Shown piece by piece: positions 35,516 to 43,989 of a DNA stretch of 64,000 bases; the stretch's first letter is position 1; each line of letters begins with the position of its first letter. The position numbers and the translations under genes were made by a program. The notes below the pieces were generated by a model that was not told the origin of the DNA, did not search any database, and saw nothing but the letters and a program-made list of their open reading frames with translations. Source of the DNA: Enterococcus hermanniensis (lineage in GTDB: Bacteria > Bacillota > Bacilli > Lactobacillales > Enterococcaceae); the NCBI RefSeq assembly GCF_001885945.1, contig NZ_JXKQ01000003.1, positions 186,001-250,000 of the forward strand, read 5' to 3'.

Positions 35516-36016
35516 TTATTTTTCTAAATGTTTTTGAGCAGTTGAAACATCTTCTTTTACGTCAGTGTAATCAAAGCGTTCGATTGAACCATCAAATTTT
35601 TCAACAATCATCGTATCTAACAATGCTGGATCTGTTTCATCGATATAAAGTAACAAACCTAATTGTTCTTCTTTCAATTCACCAGCAATTTTATCGAATA
35701 CTGTGACAGTTTTCTTATTCTTTAAATAGTTCGTACTCAAGCCGGCGATATCCCCAATGATCCAACCGCACAATATACCTAGTGGGCCAGCTAAAATACC
35801 CACTAGCATTCCGATCAAACTGGTTTTGATCACCCGATCACCACTTTCATAATCTACGCTATCTTGCATCGTAAAATTGGTCCCTTTCGCATTTTTTTCA
35901 ATTACCGCCGCCTGTCTAATTTCTAAAGTGTTGCTTTTGGCAATCTTTTTAACTTGTGAGAAGGCCTCATAGGTTGCTGCTGAATCTTTAAATGTGACTA
36001 ATGCTACTTTTTTCAT
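35516..36016 (-). CDS. DUF1269-type membrane protein (second paralogue)
   Basis: A 166-aa paralogue of the protein at 25360, with the same central glycine-rich helices (LIGMLVGILAGPLGILCG) and C-terminal IERFDYTDVKED. It has its own promoter region and terminator. Two divergent copies within 11 kb of a gad cluster suggest a shared role in membrane or acid stress, but the function is unknown. Confidence 0.78.
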   Translation of the reverse strand: MKKVALVTFKDSAATYEAFSQVKKIAKSNTLEIRQAAVIEKNAKGTNFTMQDSVDYESGDRVIKTSLIGMLVGILAGPLGILCGWIIGDIAGLSTNYLKNKKTVTVFDKIAGELKEEQLGLLLYIDETDPALLDTMIVEKFDGSIERFDYTDVKEDVSTAQKHLEK

Positions 36017-36164
36017 TTTGAATTCCTCTTTCTATTTATACTTATTTTCTATTTCTTGCTACTCTTTTATTATAAAAGCGATCCTTCTTCTTTTATGTCG
36101 GCTTTTGTCTGACTATACGCCATATTTTCTCAGCACTTAAAGGTACAACAACAAATGAAGGTCA

Positions 36165-36431
36165 TTACTTTTGATAATCAACCATCATTTGTTGTTGTTT
36201 CTTTTGTTCTTTATATTGTTGTTGCTCTTGTTTGATATAATCCTCAGAAATCGTTGTTAATTTACTTTGAAGTTGTTGAACTGGTAAAAAGCAGGCAAAA
36301 GCAACAAAAAGAAGCGCAGCTGCTACCCTCAAACTTTTTCTGATTTTATCGTTGGGCTGCTTCACGGAGTAGAACCAGATACCTGCAATACTTAGTAAAA
36401 ATAAAATCAGGCTAACTAAACATAGTTGCAT
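36165..36431 (-). CDS. Small membrane protein with a basic glutamine-rich tail
   Basis: A protein of about 88 aa with two membrane helices (LVSLILFLLSIAGIWFYSV and AALLFVAFACFLPV) and a polar tail rich in Q and K (EQQQYKEQKKQQQMM). The second of two ATG codons (36431) is seven bases from GAGGAG, and the first touches it. It follows a 52-aa gene by 42 bases and may be cotranscribed. Not recognised. Confidence 0.6.
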   Translation of the reverse strand: MQLCLVSLILFLLSIAGIWFYSVKQPNDKIRKSLRVAAALLFVAFACFLPVQQLQSKLTTISEDYIKQEQQQYKEQKKQQQMMVDYQK

Positions 36432-36473
36432 TCCCATGCTCCTCTCTATGGTTGGCGCTGACGCTATTTTTGA

Positions 36474-36632
36474 TCAGCTATTAATTTCCATTCGTTCTAA
36501 TTCTGCAACGGCTTGTTCAATCGTTGAACCTTGCGCATAAAATTCTGTATTGGCTAAATCATAAACAATAAATTGATTATGTTCTGTATCTAATGTCACT
36601 CGATATTGGATACTGTTTTTTTCAAATTTCAT
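36474..36632 (-). CDS. Small hypothetical protein (52 aa)
   Basis: A short frame with AAAGGTG upstream of ATG. The product has a beta-beta-alpha look (QYRVTLDTEHNQFIVYDL, then an amphipathic STIEQAVAELERM helix), similar in outline to HicB-like small domains, but no HTH is present. A palindrome TTCACTAGTGAA (36663-36674) lies 31 bases upstream in the probable promoter. Function unknown. Confidence 0.55.
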   Translation of the reverse strand: MKFEKNSIQYRVTLDTEHNQFIVYDLANTEFYAQGSTIEQAVAELERMEINS

Positions 36633-36708
36633 TGGTTTCACACCTTTCATTAAATAGTTGCTTTCACTAGTGAAGTACTACTATGTATATTTTTAATTGA
36701 TAGAAAAA

Positions 36709-36741
36709 GTGGGATGATCGGATACTATCATCCCGCTTCAC
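36709..36741 (-). terminator. Terminator of the oleate hydratase operon
   Basis: A stem with AGTGGGATGAT and ATCATCCCGCT arms follows the hydratase stop on the minus strand and ends in a T-run. Confidence 0.85.
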
Positions 36742-36753
36742 TTTAGTCCTTTA

Positions 36754-38448
36754 TTAATCAAACATTTTCTTTCCTGCTTTTAGTAACGTTTTGATGTCTT
36801 TATCGTATCTTGGTGTTTTGACAAGTTTAGACATTGGTACACCCGCAAAATGGAACGCTGCGATTTCACCTGAACGAACAGCACTTTGTTCTGTAAAGAT
36901 CATTTGGTACGGTTGTTCAACAAACTCTCCAGTAAAAGCTAGATTCGTTGAATGTTCCGGAATTACTTTTGGTCGATCGGTTTTTGCTCGATTGTTGAAC
37001 AAAGCGGATGCATAAGGCATATACACAGGGATATTATTTACGATCCCAGCCAAAATCGCGTCTTCTTTTTCACGAATGTTCACAGGACCAGGATCGACTT
37101 TCGCTAATTGACCGATCAATTCTTGGGCCATTTCTTTCCCTGTCATTTCAATATATGGCTTAGTAATAAATTCTCCTTCACGACGTGGATACAAGAAGTA
37201 GCCCCAAATAACTGTTTCATTTGGTTTTTGCGACGTGAAGTGCGGTTGGTGATGCACCACGATCGACATATTGACATCTTTTTGTCCCAATGGTGTGATC
37301 GGTGTTGTTGAAATAAATGAATTCAATGCATTTCCTGGTTGTTGTGTCGTAATGCGAATAATTTCATTAAGTAGTACATGGTCTTTGCTTGTCAGTGTAA
37401 AGCTGACCCATTCACTTGAATCACGATCAGCAAAAAATTTGTCTGGATTTCCTACGTTATAAAATTTATTAGCAATATTTTTCCATAAACTTGAAGCAGC
37501 ACCATAATCCATATTTTCTGCCGCTGGCGTGTCATAATCACCTAAAGTTGCAGAATCAGTGATCGAACCGTTGGTGAATAAAACGGCCGTATCTTCATCT
37601 ACCGTGATATATTCTGCACTATCATCTAGCGTATTGGTCATTTTGATTCCCGTTACAGTAATTTCATCTTGCATTTCCGTTTGTTTGAAATCAAAATCAG
37701 TCACTAAACGGTTCAAGACAATTTTACAACCTTGTTCTTTCAAATAATTGATCAATGGCAACATGATACTTTCAAACTGATTGTATCGTGTCCGGTTAAC
37801 ACCGACTAAATGCTCGATTTGAGTAAACTCATAAATCATTTGGTGCATATAGCGACGGAATTCTTGAGCCGAGCTATTGATTCTAAAAGCGAAGGTTGTT
37901 TCCCACATATACCAGAAATTCGTTTCAAAGAAATGAGTATCTTCTTTGAAATATTCTGCAATTGTGACGTTATCCAATTTTTCTTCTTCTGAATCAGGCA
38001 TTGCGATCAAAGCCGTCAATAGTTGACGGTCCAGATTGTTAAATCCTAATTTACCGCCATCAATGATTCCTTTTCCACCTTCTAAAAGGCGCGCTTTATC
38101 AAATGTCCGATGTTTCGAATCAAAATCACGTGTGTCTTGTTCTGCGGTCATATTTGCTTCAGTAGCAGATGGGATTCGGCTCAATAAATCCATCAGGTCT
38201 ACGTACGTACGGTAATTCAACATCCGTCCACCACGGGCGATATAGCCTTTTGAATTTTCCATTGGATGATTCTTATTCCAGTATTCATCGGTAACAGTAT
38301 CTGTAGGTGCTCCATCATTTGATCCATGAGCATCAAGTGAATAAAATGTGATGTCTTCACCCTTCCATTTGCCTTCTTGGATTAAATAAACAGCTGCGGC
38401 CATATTCGCGATTCCCGCGCCGATCATGATTGCTTTTTTCTTTTGCAT
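36754..38448 (-). CDS. ohyA: Oleate hydratase (myosin-cross-reactive-antigen family)
   Basis: A 564-aa FAD enzyme that adds water to oleic and linoleic acid, detoxifying host unsaturated fatty acids at the membrane. It shows the dinucleotide motif GAGIANMAAA near the start, the GRMLNYRTYVDL segment, and the long family body (for example NSFISTTPITPLGQKD). The length matches the family, although the N-terminus is about 25 residues shorter than the Staphylococcus form. It is the last gene of a five-gene operon of small membrane-associated proteins. Confidence 0.92.
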   Translation of the reverse strand: MQKKKAIMIGAGIANMAAAVYLIQEGKWKGEDITFYSLDAHGSNDGAPTDTVTDEYWNKNHPMENSKGYIARGGRMLNYRTYVDLMDLLSRIPSATEANMTAEQDTRDFDSKHRTFDKARLLEGGKGIIDGGKLGFNNLDRQLLTALIAMPDSEEEKLDNVTIAEYFKEDTHFFETNFWYMWETTFAFRINSSAQEFRRYMHQMIYEFTQIEHLVGVNRTRYNQFESIMLPLINYLKEQGCKIVLNRLVTDFDFKQTEMQDEITVTGIKMTNTLDDSAEYITVDEDTAVLFTNGSITDSATLGDYDTPAAENMDYGAASSLWKNIANKFYNVGNPDKFFADRDSSEWVSFTLTSKDHVLLNEIIRITTQQPGNALNSFISTTPITPLGQKDVNMSIVVHHQPHFTSQKPNETVIWGYFLYPRREGEFITKPYIEMTGKEMAQELIGQLAKVDPGPVNIREKEDAILAGIVNNIPVYMPYASALFNNRAKTDRPKVIPEHSTNLAFTGEFVEQPYQMIFTEQSAVRSGEIAAFHFAGVPMSKLVKTPRYDKDIKTLLKAGKKMFD

Positions 38449-38477
38449 CGTTTCATTCTCCTTTACATTACAATTAC

Positions 38478-38609
38478 CTATTTTGTTGAATCATATTCAT
38501 CGTATAAGTGTGCATCATTTTCAAGTAATCCTGTTTTTTTACCTAAAATGACGATTCCTAAAGTCATAATTCCTAAACTAAAACCTGTTTTCATCAATTT
38601 TTTCTTCAT
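38478..38609 (-). CDS. Small hypothetical protein (43 aa)
   Basis: A 43-codon frame between the 84-aa gene (gap 23) and oleate hydratase (gap 29). It has a basic start, one weak membrane helix (GFSLGIMTLGIVILG) and an acidic tail (ENDAHLYDEYD). The ribosome-binding site is weak, but the tight spacing and good composition support a gene. Not recognised. Confidence 0.5.
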   Translation of the reverse strand: MKKKLMKTGFSLGIMTLGIVILGKKTGLLENDAHLYDEYDSTK

Positions 38610-38632
38610 CGTGTCAGCTACTTTCTATTTTT

Positions 38633-38887
38633 TTAAATGTTTAATGAATCAATGTAGGATTCAAACTTGACCATTTCCTTTTCATCGTATTTTTCATAAC
38701 GATTTGCTTCATGCAAGATATGCTTGATTTCATGAAGTGCTTTCTTTTCTGCAAACCACTTTTTGATTGGATGTTTTTTTGTTCCTTCTTCTAATGAATC
38801 TAATTTTGATAATTCTGTATCTAATTTTTCTAATGTTTTTGCGATGGTTTCTACTACTTTGATTTCTTTTTTTTCATAATTGGTCAT
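38633..38887 (-). CDS. Small charged helical protein (84 aa)
   Basis: An 84-aa, K- and E-rich, probably all-helical cytoplasmic protein (EIKVVETIAKTLEKLDTELSKL) with AAGGAGG before its ATG. It has no cysteine or catalytic motif. It lies in the oleate hydratase operon between a DUF805 gene and the 43-aa gene. Function unknown. Confidence 0.6.
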   Translation of the reverse strand: MTNYEKKEIKVVETIAKTLEKLDTELSKLDSLEEGTKKHPIKKWFAEKKALHEIKHILHEANRYEKYDEKEMVKFESYIDSLNI

Positions 38888-38911
38888 GGTGTGACCCTCC
38901 TTTTTTTATGT

Positions 38912-39298
38912 TTAACGTGTTGATTGATTTAAGTATGTTGCAAATGTTCGATTCTCGTATGTTCTTGTGGGCTGGCATAGTATAACGATTAATGCGATCC
39001 AACCAATGACTGGGATCAATCCAAGTAAGATCCAAGCGGCAGAACGATTTGTATCATGCAACCGTCGAGTTGTCAGCGTGAATTGTGCTATGAAGAAGAC
39101 AACCCCTAAAGCTGCTACAAATGAATTAGTCGTTGAAAAATCGATATACGAAAATCCTGTAACAGCGATCCCAGTGCTATAGAATAAAATGTTATATAAG
39201 ATACTGTAGACGATAGTTGGAATCCAATACTGCTTTCTCGTTGCTGTATAATTCCATTTGAACATGTCACTCCAGTACTCTAGTAAGGCTTGCATCAT
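38912..39298 (-). CDS. DUF805 membrane protein
   Basis: A 128-aa protein with the DUF805 signature: an aromatic start (YWSDMFKWNYTATRKQYW), four helices, and the TTRRLHDTNRSAAW loop that is typical of the family. The role is unknown; members are frequent in cell-envelope contexts. It belongs to the oleate hydratase operon (gaps of 19 and 24 bases to neighbours). Confidence 0.8.
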   Translation of the reverse strand: MMQALLEYWSDMFKWNYTATRKQYWIPTIVYSILYNILFYSTGIAVTGFSYIDFSTTNSFVAALGVVFFIAQFTLTTRRLHDTNRSAAWILLGLIPVIGWIALIVILCQPTRTYENRTFATYLNQSTR

Positions 39299-39317
39299 GT
39301 GTCACTTCTTTCAATTT

Positions 39318-39413
39318 TCAATATTTTAATTGTCGGGCCACTTCACTATTTTTGAACGCGGATAAAATACCTCCATTCACTAATTGTTTAATCAGGTTGA
39401 TTGTTTCCCTCAT
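39318..39413 (-). CDS. Small hypothetical protein (31 aa)
   Basis: A 31-codon frame with AGGGGGA nine bases before its ATG, ending 19 bases before the DUF805 gene. It is amphipathic (TINLIKQLVNGGILSAF) with a basic end, so it may lie along the membrane. It would be the first gene of the oleate hydratase operon. Not recognised; called on the strong ribosome-binding site and spacing. Confidence 0.45.
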   Translation of the reverse strand: MRETINLIKQLVNGGILSAFKNSEVARQLKY

Positions 39414-39710
39414 TGTCTTTTCCCCCTCATTATCTTATTTCCTTATTGTTCTCTCTTTTGTGATTACTTTTTTATCGACCTCCGTTTGTTTTGTTATTTC
39501 CTTGTTGAATATAGAATAATGCATTTAGTGCCAGCAATAATAACAAGTATTGTCTGATAATCCGACGTTTTTTTTACGCTAAAATTATTGTTTTATAGCG
39601 TCCTTGAACCTACCTTTTTTTCAATTACTTAAATTTTTCTTCTATTATATTATTGGGACTTTTGGCACAAAAAAAACACACCCTAAATGAAGGCTGTGTT
39701 TTTAGTTCTT
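39414..39710 (-). promoter_or_regulatory. Leader of the oleate hydratase operon and terminator of the Mga-like pseudogene
   Basis: No supported gene. At 39671-39703 a stem (AAAACACA.CCT / AGG.TGTGTTTT) with a T-run on the minus strand ends the Mga-like unit. The rest is AT-rich and should contain the operon promoter, for which TATTCTATATT near 39510 is a poor -10 candidate. A hydrophobic frame around 39480-39570 lacks a start codon and is not called. Confidence 0.4.
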
Positions 39711-41206
39711 TTATTTTTCACGATACAGTTGTTCTAGCTTTTCAGCTAATTTTTTTTCAATCAATTGGAAATCACCGTGACGTAATGGGGATTCAATCAC
39801 ACAAACATTTTTTGCTTCTTCATTTAAAGAGGGCATATTCGTAATGACTAGATAGTTGTCCTGATTCTCAGGAACAGACTCTGTCATTTTTAAATTGAAG
39901 CGTTCTTCAAATTGACCTTGCAGTCTTTTCTTCAATCCTTCACGCACTAAGAAGGGCAAATCAGAATCAATCACCAATTCGATTTGTGGTTCATAAATCG
40001 TTGAGCTTTCATAATAAGAAAATAGCGGTAAGTATTTTTTGATCAAAAACTCTTCTTGCTCAAGCATCACTTGATTTGATTCGTCTTTCATCTCATCCAG
40101 GAATTGATGTAATTTTTTAATCAAGTTGCGAGAAGTATCTGAATGACCAAAAATATCATAGCCTTCTAAGTCAAAATTGATCCCTGGAAAAATGCGGCAT
40201 TGTAAATGGCTACAGAAGCAATAGGTAAAGAAAATATCGATACTTTCTTCCGGAATAGGGAAAAATCTTGTTGAAACTTTTCTACTATTAATGTGGTTAA
40301 TTGGTAAACATCTGAATGGCGCTTTTTATGATATTTTAGTACTCGTTCCTTGATATCATCTGATTTGTACATCCGATGTTTGGTTTCCATCACAACTAAA
40401 ATGAAGATGATCTCACTACTTGAGAAAATTTGATAATTGTTCATGCCTTTGATAATAATTTCTTCATTTTTGCGTAATGACTCAACGTTTACATAGTCTT
40501 CCCATTCTTTAAAGTCTTCAATATACATTTTCTTTCGATTACGAATCAAACAAATCGCCATGAAATATGTCATTTGCTTTTTGTGGATGTCGGTAAAAGT
40601 AAGATCCATACTCTTTTCGATGCTATCGATTGATTTATACAATCGACCTTCATCAATATATTGGAAAGGCCAACTATCATTTTTGTAAAGCGACCACAAA
40701 ATACTATAAATAAAAATCCGAATATATTTTTCTTCGCCGACAAAAGTTAACTTTCCTGAATCGACAGTAATTTTAAAGGAACGCAATAATGGTTCGATTT
40801 TTTTTAAGGAGTTTTTGATCGAGTATACACTGATAAAATTCTTTTCTGAGTATTTTTTTATTACATCGGTTCGTAGTAAACATAAATCAATCAATACTTT
40901 CAAACTTTCATCATTACTGATAATATAAAGTTTTAATTGTTCAATCGAAGAATCTTCAAACTCAAATTTGATTCCTTTAAATTTTTCGTAATGCATTTTG
41001 ATATGTTTCTCTTCGCTATCGTTATATTCATCAATCACTTCTTCTAAGTAATGAATGTACCTCTGCGTACTGCGATCACTGATATCTAAATTTAAACTGA
41101 TATCTTTTACTTCCAACCAATCATCTTCTAATTGAAAAAGTTCGATCAGTGAACAGCTCACCCGATTTCTTTTTTCCAACAAATCAAATAGCTCACTTCT
41201 CATCAA
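39711..41206 (-). pseudogene. Mga-like transcriptional regulator, frameshifted
   Basis: Two frames (41206-40166, 346 aa; 40124-39711, 137 aa) form one Mga-type regulator. Part one has the HTH at 30-60 (LEVKDISLNLDISDRSTQRYI) and the PRD-like middle. Its last 27 codons after DFSLF are nonsense. In the other frame the same DNA reads PEESIDIFFTYCF, then CRIFPGINFDLEGYD, the expected continuation. One base added to the A5 run at 40261-40265 restores a 498-aa protein, matching the 497-aa relative at 6995. It is either a real mutation at a homopolymer or a sequencing error. Confidence 0.8.
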
Positions 41207-41320
41207 TTACACCCCATTCAAACTAACTGCCTACTTATCCTATTATGCTACCAGTTTTTTTGAATAATTTGAAGTATTATCATTTGCTCAAAAAAGATGG
41301 AAATTATTATAATTTACGAA

Positions 41321-41358
41321 AAAAATGCTCGTTCAATCTGAAATGATTGAACGAGCAT
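41321..41358 (-). terminator. Terminator of the liaX-liaY operon
   Basis: A 13-bp stem (ATGCTCGTTCAAT / ATTGAACGAGCAT) with T-run on the minus strand, just past the liaY stop. It shows that the transcript ends without a third gene. Confidence 0.88.
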
Positions 41359-41367
41359 CAGATTCAT

Positions 41368-41649
41368 CTAAAAATCACTCCACTTATCTTCTGAATCACT
41401 TTCTTTTTTAGTAGATTGACTTGTTTGTTGAAACGAATCCTTATCAAAATTTTTCCTGCTTCGATTTTTTTTAGGCATCAACATCGCAAATAAAAGGTAG
41501 AGTAGGATTGGCGTACCCTCAAAAATAAAAATCGCAACAACAAATGCGACCCGTACGATCGTTGGATCAATCCCAAAATATTCAGCCAATCCGGCTAACG
41601 TTCCCGTTAAAACTTTATTCGTTGATGACTTAGTCAATTTTTTATTCAT
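41368..41649 (-). CDS. liaY: PspC-domain membrane protein (LiaY-like)
   Basis: A 93-aa protein with a PspC domain: KVLTGTLAGLAEYFGIDPTIVRVAF, then two membrane segments and a polar serine-rich tail. In enterococci LiaY works with LiaX in the LiaFSR envelope-stress response and in moving anionic lipids during daptomycin resistance. It begins six bases after the liaX stop. The usual third gene, liaZ, is absent. Confidence 0.82.
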   Translation of the reverse strand: MNKKLTKSSTNKVLTGTLAGLAEYFGIDPTIVRVAFVVAIFIFEGTPILLYLLFAMLMPKKNRSRKNFDKDSFQQTSQSTKKESDSEDKWSDF

Positions 41650-41655
41650 AACTAA

Positions 41656-43248
41656 CTACCTTCCTTCGTAATCTTTTAAATAGACACTCCCGGCTTTTGA
41701 AGAAACATCTACGATTGCTGATTTTTTAGCAACTCTACGAAAATGGAAAATCTTTTGTGTACGTTCATTGCGTTCAAAAACAGTTTCATAATCATCAAAG
41801 CGTTCGTTGATCGTTCCACTAACTGTTTTAGCCGTTCCTTCGATACCAACCGTTTTCGGTAAGGCAACTTTGACATCCCCTTTGATCGTATGAGCAGTCA
41901 GTGTCCTTAATGACTCATTTCCCAAGGTCAGTTTGATATCTCCGTTAATCAACGACGCGGCTAAATGACTTACCACAGCTTTTGAAATAATCTTGCCATC
42001 GACAGTTTCGATTTCTGCATCAGCTATTTGTCCAGTTAGGATTTCAATTTTATTCGTGGTTCCTTTGATTTTGAGTCTTGAAACGTCAGATTCTTTGATC
42101 ATGAGATCACCTAACGTTGACTTGATCGATAATAGTCCACTCGTTAAACCCTCAATTGATACATCGCCAGATAACATACGAATGATTGTTTCATCATACT
42201 GACGTTTCGGTAGGTAAAAGGTCAATTGAGCCTCCACGCGTTTGTTAGGGACATGAAACAAAATTTGATGATCCTCGATGTCGATCTGGCTTCGTTCAAG
42301 AAAGGCATCTAAGGGATCTGCTTGATCCATTTCACCCAATAGTTTGATCTTTGCTTCAACTTCGACATCTGGTTTATCCCACGTTTTGATTTGAACTTTT
42401 CCTTTAGCAACTTTGATGTCGATGCTTGTTGCATACACGTCATCAAATGAAAAACGACGGCTAAATTGTGTAGCCGATTCATTCTTGAAACCAAATTTGT
42501 GATTACTATTTTTCCAAACTTGTTCCCTATTTAGTTTATCAGCCAGTGTCTCTACTTTCTTAGAAGCTTTAACTACAAAACGCTCTAGTCGATTGTTAAA
42601 GGACTGTGGTGCTTCTTCAAACAGATCACTTGGACGATAAGATTGTTCATCAAAGTCATCTGGTATTCCAAAAAAATCAGGTTGTTCCTTCTTATCAGAA
42701 GTTGAAGTAAAAAAATCTTCCTCCGACGCTGCATAACTATCTTTGATTCCTTGGATTTCTTTTTCCAAGTCTTTGATTTGTAATTGGATGTGCTCGTATC
42801 GAAGTTCATTTTCTTTTGTAATGATGCCTAACTCCGATTCTAAATTCAATTCATGATACTCCTCTTGCAACGTTCGTAACTCTGCTTTTTTTTGTTCGAA
42901 TGTTTGATCAAATTCTTCCATCGTACTCGTTACAGGATCGGCTGAGTCAGCTGTAAATGAATCTTTTTCCCAAGCATCAATCAAATCCGTCACACTATCA
43001 GATTGTTGAAAAATAGTTTCTTCAGAAGTTGTTGCGTCCACTTGTGGCGCTTCAGTATTTAGCTCTTCATGAAAGACCTCTTCTTCAATTTGTTCAGCGG
43101 CATCTTCTGCTTGCTCCGTTTTAAACAGCGTCTTATCCGTAAATGATTCTGATGCTGTTGTTTCAAGATGTTCCAAAAAATCTAAGCCTTCTTCAGGCGT
43201 TAAAATTCCTTTTTTTATGGAGGTTAAAATTTGTTCCCGTTGATTCAT
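41656..43248 (-). CDS. liaX: LiaX-like envelope-stress protein (DUF4097 C-terminal domain)
   Basis: A 530-aa protein. It has an N-terminal SHOCT-like helix pair (REQILTSIKKGILTPEEGLDFLEHL), an acidic linker to about 110, a coiled coil at about 110-165 and a C-terminal beta-solenoid DUF4097 domain from about 255 (KVAKGKVQIKTWDKPDVEV, then repeated GDVSIEG-like turns). The size, order and the following PspC gene match enterococcal LiaX, whose N-part senses daptomycin and LL-37 and whose C-part restrains the response. It is expected to be activated by LiaR. Confidence 0.87.
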   Translation of the reverse strand: MNQREQILTSIKKGILTPEEGLDFLEHLETTASESFTDKTLFKTEQAEDAAEQIEEEVFHEELNTEAPQVDATTSEETIFQQSDSVTDLIDAWEKDSFTADSADPVTSTMEEFDQTFEQKKAELRTLQEEYHELNLESELGIITKENELRYEHIQLQIKDLEKEIQGIKDSYAASEEDFFTSTSDKKEQPDFFGIPDDFDEQSYRPSDLFEEAPQSFNNRLERFVVKASKKVETLADKLNREQVWKNSNHKFGFKNESATQFSRRFSFDDVYATSIDIKVAKGKVQIKTWDKPDVEVEAKIKLLGEMDQADPLDAFLERSQIDIEDHQILFHVPNKRVEAQLTFYLPKRQYDETIIRMLSGDVSIEGLTSGLLSIKSTLGDLMIKESDVSRLKIKGTTNKIEILTGQIADAEIETVDGKIISKAVVSHLAASLINGDIKLTLGNESLRTLTAHTIKGDVKVALPKTVGIEGTAKTVSGTINERFDDYETVFERNERTQKIFHFRRVAKKSAIVDVSSKAGSVYLKDYEGR

Positions 43249-43284
43249 GATGATCGCTCCTCAATCATTCGATTTTATACTCCT

Positions 43285-43313
43285 ATTATGCTTAATTTTT
43301 TGCACTACGTCAT
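43285..43313 (-). promoter_or_regulatory. Promoter of liaX
   Basis: On the minus strand ATGACG (43308-43313) and CATAAT (43285-43290) are 17 bp apart. TTTCGACCCATGACG overlaps the -35 and could be the LiaR contact site; the LiaR consensus was not available to compare. GAGGAG precedes the ATG. Confidence 0.5.
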
Positions 43314-43439
43314 GGGTCGAAAGAAGTATTTTTTGATCTTTCCAAAAAAAAGTGCTTCGCTTTTTTAGCTCATAATTTAAGAACCTCTTTTATTTATTAA
43401 AATAATTTGTTATTCTAATGCTAAGAATAGGAGGCTACT

Positions 43440-43925
43440 ATGCTAGGAATTGGACTTTTTTTTGTAGGAATAACCTTAATCATCAATGGATGGGGAAGTT
43501 TATTGAATATTGATCATCGCTCGTTAGCTTTGATTAATTTATTTACCGGTTCGTTATCTTTTATTATCAATGTTTTATATACGATCCAAGGGAGCTATTA
43601 TGAAGCAGGAACGGGTTTTTTATTTGCTTTTACTTATCTACTCGTAGGAATTATCTATTTATTTGATTTAGATATGCGGATCTATGGTATTTACGCGCTA
43701 TTTGTTGCGATCAACACGCTTCCCTTTGCATGGATATCTTGGCAAATAGAAGGTGATCCAATATTTGCTCTAATTTGGTTGATTTGGGGTGTTTTATGGT
43801 TCTGCGGATTTTTAGATGCTGTCATCAAAGTACGCTTCGGTAAATCGATCCATTACTTTGCTATTGCTTGTGGGATCTTCACGACCTGGATTCCCGGTAT
43901 TATGATGCTGACAGGGATTTCTTAA
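43440..43925 (+). CDS. UreI/AmiS-family urea or amide channel
   Basis: A 161-aa six-helix membrane protein. It reads like Helicobacter UreI: MLGIGLFFVGITLIINGWG, GTGFLFAFTYLLVGI, ALFVAINTLPFAW, LIWLIWGVLWFCGFLDAV and TTWIPG. UreI is a proton-gated urea channel and AmiS carries short amides. No urease or amidase is in the window. The large periplasmic loop of H. pylori UreI is missing, so it may be a constitutive channel. AGGAGG precedes the ATG, and the gene stands alone between liaX and the WxL pair. Confidence 0.82.
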   Translation: MLGIGLFFVGITLIINGWGSLLNIDHRSLALINLFTGSLSFIINVLYTIQGSYYEAGTGFLFAFTYLLVGIIYLFDLDMRIYGIYALFVAINTLPFAWISWQIEGDPIFALIWLIWGVLWFCGFLDAVIKVRFGKSIHYFAIACGIFTTWIPGIMMLTGIS

Positions 43926-43941
43926 ATAAAATTTCAACAAG

Positions 43942-43981
43942 AAAAGCCGTTGTATTTCATTTAAGAAATACAATGGCTTTT
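43942..43981. terminator. Bidirectional terminator
   Basis: A 17-bp stem (AAAAGCCGTTGTATTTC / GAAATACAATGGCTTTT) between the convergent channel and DUF916 genes. Confidence 0.88.
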
Positions 43982-43989
43982 CTATTTTT

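Noticed and set aside
36474-36632. Calling the 52-aa protein a HicB antitoxin
   Set aside because: Only the secondary-structure outline is similar; no HicA toxin gene or DNA-binding domain is nearby.
39480-39590. Hydrophobic frame (RRIIRQYLLLLLALNALF) on the minus strand
   Set aside because: A stop codon lies directly before it, there is no start codon or ribosome-binding site, and the position fits the promoter region of the oleate hydratase operon.
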